The notes beneath the pieces were generated by a model. The model ran no database searches, was not told the origin of the DNA, and saw nothing but the letters and a program-made list of their open reading frames with translations. The position numbers were made by a program, and so were the translations under genes. DNA of 64,000 nucleotides, taken from NCBI RefSeq assembly GCF_020085105.1, contig NC_058059.1, positions 21,720,042 to 21,784,041 of the forward strand, written 5' to 3'. Positions 45,601 through 55,100 of the stretch are shown piece after piece. Numbering within the stretch: position 1 is the first letter of the stretch; each line of letters starts with the position of its first letter. This DNA is from Siniperca chuatsi (taxonomy: Eukaryota > Chordata > Actinopteri > Centrarchiformes > Sinipercidae).

Positions 45601-48358
45601 GAAAAAATAAACTTCTGCTAAAATTGAATAGAATATTCCACTTTATATATTGTTTGACCTTTTCATGTGTTGTATGATCTGGGCAACGTTTGTACATATT
45701 AAGAACAACACAACCCGTCAGTCCAGGTCAAGTCATGTTATCATTCATATTTGAACAATGAGCCAGTGAAATTATTTTTCTGCTCAGCCTGCTCTGTTAG
45801 TTTGCCTTCCAGCAGCTGGTTTTGGAATCACAGCTGTGTGACAGTTGTCCTGAAAAAATGTCATGCTGTTTTAAAAAGAAAAAAAGAAGTTACTAACCCC
45901 AGCATGAAGGTGAATTTGAGTCGCTCAACCTGGTCTGACCTCAGACCCTCCTCCCGCCGCTCTGAACGCGTGCTGTCTCGCATTTTTCAGAATGGTGCAG
46001 TTGGCCGCGATAAGCTCAAAGTGGGTGCAGTGTCGCTCACATTGTTTGCTGCTGTGTTTCTTCACCAGGAGAGGTTTAAAGATTTGAATTTGAACAGTGA
46101 ATGTTTCTACAGTTTATCCAACAAGAGGAAGTCTGTTCAAAAATGGTTCCAAATGGTGACTTCATGACGAGGACTCTGTAAGACGACGTGTTTCCTTGCA
46201 GGTTTACATCGAGAAGCAGAAAGGAGAGATCCTGGGTGTGGTGATAGTGGAGTCGGGCTGGGGGTCCATCCTCCCCACCGTCATCATCGCCAGCATGATG
46301 CATGCCGGTCCGGCTGAGAAGTCTGGTCGACTCAACATTGGAGACCAGATCATGACCATAAACGGCACGAGTCTGGTGGGTTTACCGCTCAGCACCTGCC
46401 AGAGCATCATCAAGGTACTGCTACTGCTCTCAGTTCAGTTTAGACCTTTTTTAGTTACTTATTACTGTTCTTTATTCATTTCTAAAAACATTTGTCCTTA
46501 ATTTTTTAACCTAAACATGCATATATGAGTTAGTTCTTAGTAGGGAGTGTTCGTCTCCCTATTAAGGTTTTTTTCTTCCATTATTTTGTTTTCATGTTCT
46601 CTTGGGGACTACATAGGAAATAACAAAAGCCTCACAGAGCTGCTAGTGTGGCCGTAGACTCTTTGTCTTGTTGCAACACAGACACATGCTACCTGCGACT
46701 GTCTCCTCTTCTTCAACTCTAAAACTCTGTTTGTGTGTTTACCTTTCTGGTGTCTGTCTGCTGTAGCTAACCAGACTCGTGTCTTCCCTCAGGGTCTCAA
46801 GTCTCAGTCCAGGATCAAGATGAACATCGTCAGGTGTCCTCCTGTCACCATGGTGCTCATCCGCAGGCCGGACCTCCGATACCAGCTGGGCTTCAGCGTC
46901 CAGAACGGCATCGTGAGTATGGGGACTGATCACTTCCTCTGCAGCTCTCACACAGATACAGAGGAGGAGGCTGAACTGCGCTCCCACTGCTGCTGCCCTC
47001 TTTCTAATTATTAAAGAAGAGCTTTTATTTTGTTAAGTGCTCTAAAACCAGTGTCCGTTTCTTGGCAACAGACATGGAGCAGTGATTGTTATGATGTTCG
47101 AGGACACATTTGCAGTTTTTACGTGGTTAGTGTCAGAGTTAGTCACTGTTAGCTAACTGGTATCATCCTTTGTTTGCTGCTGTTTGAGTCCACTCCCCGT
47201 GTTTTTAACCTTTGTGTGCGCGCAGATCTGCAGCCTGATGAGGGGAGGCATCGCTGAGAGGGGAGGCGTCCGCGTCGGTCACCGCATCATCGAGATCAAC
47301 AGCCAGAGTGTCGTGGCGACGCCTCACGAGAAGATCGTTCAGATTCTGTCTAACGCAATGGGAGAGGTCGGAGCAGTTCTAAATGGCTCTTTTTGAAATC
47401 AAGATAATGAATTCTTGAAATATACAAAAACATTTGTTCCTACATAAGTTTTCCTGCATTAAAATATGCCTGTAAGTTTGTTTTTTCATTTGGTGTTAAG
47501 CTATTGTCAGTGAAACTCAACATTTCACATTAAAAGCGTGCCAGCAGCTGAAAGGGCGTAATTCCTAGCATAGCTTTAGTTTGAATCATCTGTAGGAAGT
47601 GTTTAGTTTTTATTGATGATGGCTTAATAGAGAAAGAACAACAAAGTTGAAGCAACTGGACTTAATTATTGAATGAAAACAGTATTTCTGTAAAGAGCAG
47701 TGAGTGTGACATGACTGTTATACTGATGGCATTAGTGCTGTGGAAATGTACGTTATACTGAATTTACCGTGTGAGCTTTAACAGTACAGTTAATTCCACC
47801 CCTCCTTGATGTTTTTACCCGGTCCTCATTACCACCAGCTTTTATTTGTTCGTGCCGGCCACGCCACTGGTATTTGAGGCTCCGGACACTATTTGAATAC
47901 CGTCTATTATGAGAATTTACAGTAATTATGGTCCCAAGAAGATGATTCAGAATGAGTTTGGACCCAACATTTTGGTTCATGATCTTAACCTAAAAATTCA
48001 CGGGCATACTCTCATGAACCTCATCGTAGTTTCCCAGAGAAAGCATCCTAATTATTTCAGAGCCTGTGATTTCTGTAGCGCCACCATTTATCCTAAAAAT
48101 GTATTAACATCTAAAAGATAAGTCACATTCCTGCTCCCAAGAGGATGAGCCCTTTTGATTTATGACCCCATGACCTTTCCTCTAACGCCAAACTTTACAT
48201 TTTAAGCAACACTGCTGGAATAACAAACATCAGTATGTTGTTTGTTCTGATTTTCAATTTCGTCGTTTGGTTTCTTTCTGCTCCAGATCCACATGAAGAC
48301 GATGCCTGCAGCCATGTACCGTCTGCTGACAGCACAGGAGCAGCCTGTCTACATCTGA
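31729..48358 (+). CDS. apba1: apba1 (Mint1/X11alpha) neuronal adaptor, 12 coding exons, one apparent frameshift
   Basis: Cytoplasmic adaptor that binds APP through its PTB domain and takes part in synaptic vesicle and receptor trafficking with CASK, LIN7 and Munc18. A long variable N-terminus (His-, Glu-, Ser/Tyr- and Pro-rich) carries [13 protein letters not shown] near 33260 and the CASK-binding EPIWVMR at 33550-33570. The PTB starts near 36325 ([15 protein letters not shown]) and ends in exon 8. Two PDZ domains occupy exons 9-12; the C-terminus is PVYI, which in mammals folds into a PDZ groove. Exon lengths give 3485 nt, one short of 1162 codons, because frame changes near 32614. CASK-motif retention marks apba1 rather than apba2/3. 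The start has G at -3. Poly(A) signal AATAAA at 48721. Human APBA1 is 837 residues; the extra length is N-terminal. Confidence 0.95.
33624..34423. other. apba1 intron between coding exons 1 and 2
   Basis: No repeat or exon identified; a short TG run at 34358-34370 and a pyrimidine tract before the acceptor. Confidence 0.45.
34424..34780 (+). CDS. apba1: apba1 exon 2: Ser/Pro then His/Gln-rich linker
   Basis: 357 nt, phase 0 both ends, TGTCAG acceptor, donor GAG followed by GTGGGA. It encodes [17 protein letters not shown] then a segment dominated by Gln, His and Pro (about 34530-34775). Human has a much shorter Ser-rich linker here. Exon status rests on splice sites, open phase and position. 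Confidence 0.8.
34781..35542. other. apba1 intron with retroelement tail
   Basis: Contains the dispersed repeat at 35140-35530; the rest is unremarkable. Confidence 0.5.
35140..35530 (-). repeat. Non-LTR/SINE family 3' region (GATTAGATT start)
   Basis: Starts gattagattagattcaact and continues with tgtacaagtacaaggcaacg and many gcaaat/gtgcaa phrases. It is the reverse complement of the element end at 22740-22775. Related phrases continue after the exon at 35880-36080. Confidence 0.65.
35543..35582 (+). CDS. apba1: apba1 exon 3: linker before PTB
   Basis: 40 nt, phase 0 to 1, TTCTCAG acceptor and GTGAGT donor. It encodes [13 protein letters not shown], matching human RKSLASFPTYVE. Confidence 0.9.
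35583..36312. other. apba1 intron before PTB exon 4
   Basis: A direct repeat of about 60 bp: 35707-35752 and 35773-35815 both read caCATGAAAACATC...ACATAAGA.GCGTTTGAC. No exon seen. Confidence 0.5.
36313..36458 (+). CDS. apba1: apba1 exon 4: start of PTB domain
   Basis: 146 nt, phase 1 to 0. It encodes [20 protein letters not shown] and [14 protein letters not shown], nearly identical to human over the first half. Confidence 0.96.
36795..37040 (+). repeat. Dispersed repeat R2, copy 1 (TGAATTG-tailed)
   Basis: Contains tgcttgctcttggtgggaat, atattataaagagtac and ttggcactatataaataaat, ending in TTGAATTGAATAA. A second copy is at 61145-61315, same strand. The short tail repeat suggests a non-LTR or SINE 3' end. 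Confidence 0.7.
37490..37700 (+). repeat. Dispersed A-rich repeat fragment
   Basis: Contains cctttatcgatccccagagg and gaaattcaggtgttgcaggc followed by AAAATAAATA-rich sequence, a combination common in teleost interspersed repeats. Orientation arbitrary. Confidence 0.6.
38852..39781 (-). mobile_element. Tc1/mariner element, nearly full length, inactive
   Basis: 930 bp bounded by TA dinucleotides (38850-38851, 39782-39783). The inverted ends match at 17 of 18 positions (CAGTGGTGTGAAAAAGTG against CAGCGGTGTGAAAAAGTG). The minus strand keeps transposase pieces in changing frames: SVMVWAC near 39530, [19 protein letters not shown] near 39450, [20 protein letters not shown] near 39370 (first D of the DDE/D triad region), [16 protein letters not shown] near 39260. 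One TGA replaces a Trp codon near 39170. The part upstream of the catalytic core is missing. Confidence 0.9.
41110..41350. other. GC- and CpG-rich block in AT-rich intron, unexplained
   Basis: Contains many CpGs (gacgcggtcc, ggccggcgagcggcg) in a neighbourhood that is otherwise strongly AT-rich. On the minus strand it is open for about 100 codons (41055-41363), ending [16 protein letters not shown], but I recognise no family and there is no splice or start support. It could be a repeat or a regulatory island. Confidence 0.35.
43187..43226. repeat. (CA)n(CG)n(CA)n microsatellite
   Basis: CA run interrupted by GCGCG, about 150 nt before the 33-nt apba1 exon acceptor. Confidence 0.9.
43385..43417 (+). 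CDS. apba1: apba1 exon 5: 33-nt exon in PTB
   Basis: ACTGCAG acceptor and GTACGT donor, phase 0 both ends, encoding [11 protein letters not shown] (human MAQKLAKSRKK). Being a multiple of three it could be skipped without changing frame. The intron before it is 6.9 kb. Confidence 0.9.
43832..43918 (+). CDS. apba1: apba1 exon 6: PTB
   Basis: 87 nt, phase 0. It encodes [19 protein letters not shown], a core PTB strand segment near-identical to human. Confidence 0.96.
44221..44421 (+). CDS. apba1: apba1 exon 7: PTB
   Basis: 201 nt, phase 0, ATCACCAG acceptor and GTGAGT donor. It encodes [20 protein letters not shown] and [12 protein letters not shown]. Confidence 0.96.
44422..45320. other. apba1 intron with repeat fragment
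   Basis: 44545-44720 resembles the repeat piece at 17560-17640 (cctagctttacacaaacactgg, gggggaaactgctagcc). No exon in the rest. Confidence 0.5.
45321..45500 (+). CDS. apba1: apba1 exon 8: end of PTB and C-terminal helix
   Basis: 180 nt, phase 0. It encodes [20 protein letters not shown], then [20 protein letters not shown]. The second part is the linker known in the family to contact the PTB groove. Confidence 0.97.
45501..46201. other. apba1 intron before PDZ1
   Basis: No repeat or exon recognised. An open frame at 45751-46167 is chance: no family similarity and no splice support. Confidence 0.45.
46202..46414 (+). CDS. apba1: apba1 exon 9: PDZ1
   Basis: 213 nt, phase 0. It encodes [39 protein letters not shown] and [11 protein letters not shown], the carboxylate-binding loop and helix B of PDZ1. 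Confidence 0.97.
46793..46912 (+). CDS. apba1: apba1 exon 10: end of PDZ1, start of PDZ2
   Basis: 120 nt, phase 0. It encodes [20 protein letters not shown] then [10 protein letters not shown], the PDZ2 binding loop. Confidence 0.97.
47226..47366 (+). CDS. apba1: apba1 exon 11: PDZ2
   Basis: 141 nt, phase 0. It encodes [20 protein letters not shown] and [19 protein letters not shown]. Donor GAG followed by GTCGGA is weak at +3 but fits phase and the next exon. Confidence 0.95.
47367..48286. other. apba1 last intron
   Basis: A fragment of dispersed repeat R1 near 48130-48210 (aagaggatgagcccttttga, catgacctttcctctaacg). Nothing else seen. Confidence 0.45.
48287..48358 (+). CDS. apba1: apba1 exon 12: C-terminus
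   Basis: 72 nt including TGA. It encodes [20 protein letters not shown] followed by VYI, identical to the human end, including the autoinhibitory PDZ-ligand tail. Confidence 0.98.
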   Translation: MHMKTMPAAMYRLLTAQEQPVYI

Positions 48359-48745
48359 ACACACACTTCTCGCTCTTTTCACATCACTCAAGTCTCTTTA
48401 CTACTGTTCATCCATCTTTCAGTTGTTTTAAATACCCTTCTCCTCTCTCTGTACTGTTTTGATATCACTTGACTTGCCTTAATCTGTACAGTACACTGTC
48501 ATGTAAACATGTACATCTACAGTATGACAGCAGAAGACAGATTATCTCACTAGGCCGAGTGTTAATGTGACGTGTTATGTTTGACCAAAGACAAATTGTG
48601 GATTTTATTGTGCATATTTAGGTGGCAAACAGAGTAAATATTACCTTTTGGTTAAATAGCTGTAATTTCTGAATGTACTCTAATCATGTTGGACCTATAA
48701 ATTGTCAGGGCGAACTAGATAATAAAGAACTTTTAAACTGAAGTG
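48359..48745 (+). terminator. apba1: apba1 3' UTR with poly(A) signal
   Basis: AATAAA at 48721-48726, 363 nt after the stop, is the best poly(A) signal; further AATAAA at 48782 and 48894 are alternatives. The cleavage site itself is not visible. Confidence 0.6.
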
Positions 48746-51700
48746 GTCAAGTTAAAGGGGAATGCATGTACCATTCTGCTGAATAAACTAAGGAAAAGGC
48801 AGTGGTCAATAAATTCTGGTTTGTTTTATTCAACAGGATTTGAGCTGCAGTTCGCTGTTAATTCAGAAAAAGAAGCTCTAGTTCGAGAGGAACAATAAAC
48901 GACTGCATTGAGGTATGCAGGAAACATTTCAAACCTAGCCATTGTCTTTCTAAAACTGAAATTACAAGATCCGATTTTTTTTTTTTTTTTTTTTTGTCTA
49001 AAACAGTTACACCCACTTCATGCAGTGATTGGCCAGTTGTCCTGAGGTGAGAATGTAGGCGGGATTTGAAGGAAGGAGAGTGTGCCCTGCTTTAGCCATT
49101 TGAACATACTGTACATTGCATCTCACCCCCCCTCACTGGGATTTTTCACCCCGCCTTCGTGTTTGGCGATTCTCTAACCCGTATAAACACTTTAGCCAAG
49201 GAATTGGTTTCAATCATACCCCGGCCTCTAATCTCTCCAAACTGCTCCAAGAACAAAAGTGGAACCTGACACTTCAAGAAGACACTGTAAAAAACACACA
49301 ATGTAAAAAAGAGAGATTGATTTATTTGAATTTCTGAGTCTGTTCTGTAACACTAAGGAGACCACAAAAAAAAAAGAAACCACAGACATTTAAAAGAAAC
49401 TGATTAAACATGATTGTCGTCACCACATTCCAGATGCTCCTGTGTACAAAGACTTGACTGTATATTCAATATAAAAAATATGCAATAACAATGTCATTAT
49501 CTCTGGTTGCAAGCAGCTAATAAAGACAAATGCACACCAGCTTTATGCTGTGCTGCACCCCTTAAATCCAACTCAGACCTTAATAATTCTTCACCCTGTC
49601 ATCTGAGCATCCCGTTCACGATATGTTTTAACAGTGAAATCTGTGACATCATTTACCCGCTCAGTCTGTTCCCGCTCACTTAAATACAGAAATGCTTTAC
49701 AGGCACCTGCACAACCTCCCTAATTTATGGACGTGTACTGCATTCACCCAAGGACACATTACCTTTTTAATTCCATTTTTTAACTCCTAAGTATACTGAT
49801 CTTAGTTTCATGAGATCTATTCTCATGATTATGAGATCCGTCTGTATCTCGTAACTACAACTTAACATCTCTGCAATTTTTCTTTGGTGAAGGCAATGTG
49901 CTTCTGTACCAAAAAGTTGATTACAGGGACAGTTCACCCCAAAATCAAAAATCCGTGTTTTTCCTCTTACCTTTATCCATCTAGGTTGTTTTGGTGTGAG
50001 TTGCCAAGTTTTGGAGATATCAGCCCTTAGAGATGTCTGCATTTTTTTTTTTTTATATAATGGAACTATATGGCACATTTGAAAAACTCAACAGCAATGT
50101 CTCTTTCCAGAAATCATGACCCGGTTACTCAAGATAATCCACAGATTTGTTGTGAGCAGTTTCATGTAGGAGCTATTTTCTTTCTACCGATAGTTCCGAT
50201 ACCAATGGTTAGATTTCTGGAAAGAGACATTGCTGTTGACTTTTTTCAAGTGTATTTTTTGGCATTTGAGCACCACAAGCCGAGTGCCATATAGTTCCAT
50301 TATATTTAAAAAAGGCAGACATCTCTACGGCCGATACCTCTAAAACTTGGCAACTCATGCTAAAACAATCAATATGGATAAATAGCACTACAGGTGAGAG
50401 GAAAAATATGTATTTTTGATTTTGGGGTGAACTGTCCCTTTCAAATCTACAAATTGTATTTTGTTAGTTTTCACAAAAGTGTTTTGGTCAAAATGTTGAC
50501 AATACAGAAAAATTACTGAAAATATCTTCTTTTTTTTTAAAATCTTTTTTCCACCTTCTGTTTGGTCCATTTCATGAAAACAGCAGGTATTTCCATTTTT
50601 TGTGCTCAGCGTCTGATTGTTTTGACAATTTGAGAACCTCGTGCCGTCCTGTGGATAGTTCGTTTTTCTCCCCGAGCTAAGACCAGAGCAACAAGGCACT
50701 TGAAAATATGCTGCTTCCCAGAATGCACACATATTACAGTGTAGTGTATATACAAATGTCCAATCAGGAATGTAGATGCGTACAATAATCAGAGAAGACT
50801 TAGCAGGAGAGTGATGAGAAGAGGGAGACTAACACCAGAGCAGCTGCTGACAGAGTGCATAACCCATCCTGACAGTTTGATTTTTAAACTATTATTGTAT
50901 GAATGAGTCTAGATACTGTACACAGTTTACAGTATCATATCTACAGTTTGGTTGCCGCATAGTGTTAGCTCCAGTTCCTGCCTTACCATTATATTCCGGT
51001 AATTTTCTGTTTTTCAGAAAAATATATACCCGCTGATCTTTGAAAAAGCTAAAAGGTCGTCTAACAACACTTATTTCCAGAATCCTCAGACTCTTCGAAC
51101 TACGGGGGTGAAAACATTTTTCATCTGCTGCACAATAAAGATTTTTAACCCGTTTCCCAAGTTGTGACTCTTTCCTAATCAAAACAAATGTATCTAGAAT
51201 AACTGGCCATATGTTCTTGCTCAATTTATACGAGAAGTTTTATATACAGTTTTAAAGATTGCTGATGTTTTACACAACATCACGTTTTAGATTTTTCTTT
51301 TTTCTTTAAAATGAGCATGGAAATATAGCATCTCCAGTTACCTGGTTAGGAAACAGAGTAGCAACATGAGTTAAAAATCCTTTTTAATGTGCAGAGGACA
51401 AAATATTGTTTTCTTCCAAATGGTTAGAAAAGTCTTTGTGGTTTCTGAAAATACCTTAAAAACTACAAAAAAAAGTGTAGTTTAACAAACCTCTGGGCTT
51501 TTCAAAAACTGTGGGGTATTTCTTTCAGAAAAACATGCTCTGTGAGCGCTGTCAAATGTAAATGGTAATACATGAAAGACAAAAACTGGGGCTAGGTGTT
51601 AGTGTAATGGGGGGAAATAAAACCTCACTTGCAACTGAAGCCTCTTCAGACACATAAAAAAAAAAATACACTGAAATATCAGGTCTGTGAAAAGGTACGT

Positions 51701-52026
51701 CAGAAAAATCTGCCATTTTTTGTTTAGGACGTGTGATGATAAACGTGCCAAAATACATCTTCATAAGAATACTGTGTGTCGCCTGGATCAACGTACGATT
51801 TTTGTACATGTACAGTAGTGAGACAGCAGTATTGAAAAGTGTCTGGAATTATTGTTGAATTCTTTCCAGGAATCTGACTACAAACATAGAGTTTACCTTG
51901 ATGTAAAAGGTAAATAGCTAAAGCAGCACAAGCCTGTTACCAAGGCAACAAACGCTGTCTGCTTGTAGCGATGATGCGGGCGGAATCCAGCCGTGTGCAG
52001 CGATGATGACGTTTGGGTTTCCCAGG
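48746..52026. other. Convergent spacer and probable tjp2 3' UTR
   Basis: Between the apba1 end and the tjp2 stop. A poly-T run lies at 48979-49000 and a foldback element at 49925-50439. On the minus strand possible tjp2 poly(A) signals are ATTAAA (51383-51388) and AATAAA (49321-49326). No further gene is recognised; several open frames are AT-rich noise. Confidence 0.5.
49925..50439. repeat. Foldback element of about 515 bp
   Basis: Long imperfect inverted repeat. The left end gggacagttcaccccaaaat matches the complement of the right end attttggggtgaactgtccc. Middle segments tatataatggaactatatgg and cagcaatgtctctttccaga are likewise mirrored (near 50285 and 50225). The spacer is about 90 bp near 50125-50210. 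Structure fits a non-autonomous foldback/MITE type. Confidence 0.85.
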
Positions 52027-52183
52027 CTACAGCTCGGTGTCTTTGTATTTCTGAGGATTGTAGTACCCTCTCTTGGTCTGCTCGGCCAGCTGTCTGCGGT
52101 ACTCTGCCTCGTCGTCTTCGTGTCCTCTGGTCTCGGAGTACGGTGGCCTGAATGGAGTCTGCTGCTCAGGATTGGAGCTTGAA
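52027..52183 (-). CDS. tjp2: tjp2 window exon 18: C-terminus
   Basis: 157 nt including TAG. It encodes [17 protein letters not shown] and ends YKDTEL, the ZO-2 C-terminal PDZ ligand. Confidence 0.97.
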
Positions 52184-55100
52184 CTGATCACACACAGACA
52201 GCAATGATGCAGCAGTTTAGCTTTTCCTTTCATAGGACTAAAGCTTAATAACCTATAATCTTAATAAATACAGTGGTGTGAGAAAGTGTTTGCCCCCTTC
52301 CTGATTTCTTATTTTTTTGCACGTTTGTCACACTTAAATGTTTCAGATTATCAAAGAATTTTAAATATTTGTCAAAGATAACACAAGTAAACATAACATT
52401 CAGTTTTTAAATGAAGGTTGTTATTATTAAGGGAAAACAAAATCCAAACCTTCATGGCCCTGTGTGAAATAGTGATTGCCCCCTAAACCTAATAACTGGT
52501 TGGGCCACCCCTAGCAGCAACAACTGCAATCAAGCATTTGCGATAACTTGCAATGAGTCTTTTACAGCGCTGTGGTGGAATTTTGGCCCACTCATCTTTG
52601 CAGAATTGTTGTAATTCAGCCACATTGGAGGGTTTTCAGGCATGAACTGCCTTTTTAAGGTCATGCCACAGCATCTCAATAGGATTCAGGTCAGGACTTT
52701 GACTAGGCCACTCCAAAGTCTTCATTTTGTTCTTCTTACTTGTGTGATCTTTGACTAATATTTACATTTGTTTGATGATCTGAAACATTTAAGTGTGACA
52801 AACATGCAAAAAAAAAATAAAAAAAATCAGGAAGGGGGCAAACACTTTTTCACACCACTGTATATGTAATTTTTTATTGTGTTACAAAGAGGAGTGATGC
52901 TCTCACCCTATTGGCTGAGGACGGTTGAAGTTGGGTTTTGGCAGTTTGACTGGGACAGCGTAGATGTCTGGGTGCTTCTGGGCGATTTCCAACTGTGTCG
53001 AGAGAAGAGAGCCGACCCAGATATGTCAGAACTAATACAAATTTTTTTTAAAACACAAGACATCCTAACTCTACATGGACCCCAAGAGGCTAGAAATGTA
53101 AATAAAATACAAAAATACAGGTTGTAAAGAGCTCCCTTCGATTGAAGAGATCCATAGTCCTAGTTTTGTGCAAAAAACGTGTGGGTATTTTAATAAAATT
53201 ATACTTTTTAGTTCAACATTCCCTCTTTATGTTATTATCCCTCCATGGCGGCTCATCAAGACAGCTGTGTCCGGGAAACACAACATTTTTTTAAATCTCC
53301 ACTTTTACGAGAAATGTATATTGAGTCCTTTAACATGGTTCCCACACCTTCTTAAACATCAAATTCAAGAACTTTTCAAGGACTTTCCAGGCCCAATTCC
53401 CTCAAATTCAAGGACAGCAGCATAATTTGAGACACGGATCAAGGTTAATTACTGTTACAATGCGGAGAATGTTTATAATGGCTAGCAGGCTTTACAGAAG
53501 CTCACAGACAACAATTAAGGAGAGGCTTGAATATGCTGGGTTACAGTGATGTTACTTTAAGTAAAAAAATAAAAAAATCTATATATATCCCTTCTAAATG
53601 TGGATTTTAAAATATTTTCTAGAACTCTCGCCCTTAGACTGGAGCAATGTTTGCCCTCCTTGATTTCTTCAGATCGAACGGGATTTGTGAAGGATAGACA
53701 TGGCTTCTTCAATTTACACAGGCTGTTTATTATTATTTATTCTCCATCATCTCCAGTGCCTGAGATTGCTTTATCGCTTGATGCTGAAAATGCTTTCGAC
53801 CGGGTGGGGTGGGACTACTGTTACACCCTCGATAAATTCGGTCAATGTCAAAATGTCATGGATAAAACTCTTATACAGTTCACCCATGGCTCATGTTAGA
53901 ACAAATACTTCGCACTCCCCGTATTTCCCACTCCATCGTGGAACCAGACAGGGATGTCCCCTCGCTCTTCTCTTGTTTGCAATATCATGCGAAATTTGGA
54001 AAAGATTTGATGTAGCACAGTTACTAATTTTGGAGCCCGAAATTTGCCGCATCGCCACAGCAACACCGCTTGAGAAAACGCAAAAAGCTTTGCAATTCAG
54101 CATCACAACGGCCTTTAGATTACACTTCCCAAATTTGAAGTCAATCGGATTAATTCTCTAGGAGCACTTCGTTAAAGTACGAAGCCTGTAAATGGTGAAA
54201 AATGGCTGACTTCCTGTTGGGTTTAGGGTGTGGCTCCAAGAGGCTTTTTTAGCCTAGAGATGATACATCTGCCTCCCCAATTTCGTACATCTAGGCACAT
54301 CCGACTTTGCATTGCGGTCCGACAAAATTTGAGTCTTGATCAAGTTTTTTTTTTCCCCCAGAGCTCCCTGTGTTGACACCCCTGCTGCGCCGACAGACTG
54401 GCTCCAATTAAATGAATGAAGAGGTTGCGTTTTTTCATACAGAGCCTGAACAGAGAGTCGCCATAACTGTGGATCAATTTGTGCACATAACGAGGACTGT
54501 GGATTCTGTCTCCCATCACTCACATTAGAATCGCGTAGTTTTAAGGGATCTCTTCGTGGAGGAATGATTACAGCAACCAATAACTCTTTCAATATACATA
54601 TGGGCATGTAAGTCCTGTATTAAGATAGACTTGAAAAATGTGAATCTACTGTATCCTTTAAGTTTTTGAATGACTCCAACTGTTTTTGAGGTGGAGGTAG
54701 GACGCCTCAGGGTTACAGTGTTCATTTTGAATGTTCATAAGATCAGGGCAGAGCTACAGAACAGTGGCCCCTAAGCTGATTCTCCCTCCAAAAGCTGCTT
54801 CAGGCTGTAATATGAATAAAAACAGTACTGACTCGAGCACTTTCTGCCTCTTGCAGCTCCAGGACCCTCTGAGCTCGGGCCAGGTGGTCCATCTTCTCAA
54901 AAGCTTTAATCTAGGAGAAAATAAATGAGTGTTGATTAATGATCCAGTTTTGATGATAAATAATAGATACATGGTATGATTCATGTAAAAGTGACTGTCA
55001 AATAATACGTGATTGTGAGAATTTCATGAAATGAAGATGCAAGAACATTATTATGATGGATGATGAGTCATTATGGATTTAAAAGGAGGGCTACAAACAA

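Larger units (their letters stand above)
52993..54832. other. tjp2 intron with L1-type fragment
   Basis: Holds the reverse-transcriptase fragment at 53590-54160 and adjoining repeat at 54160-54620; 53000-53590 shows no clear element. Confidence 0.5.

Noticed and set aside
49767..51809. Several minus-strand frames in the tjp2 3' region
   Set aside because: AT-rich, overlapping the foldback element, and downstream of the tjp2 stop; most likely 3' UTR or spacer.
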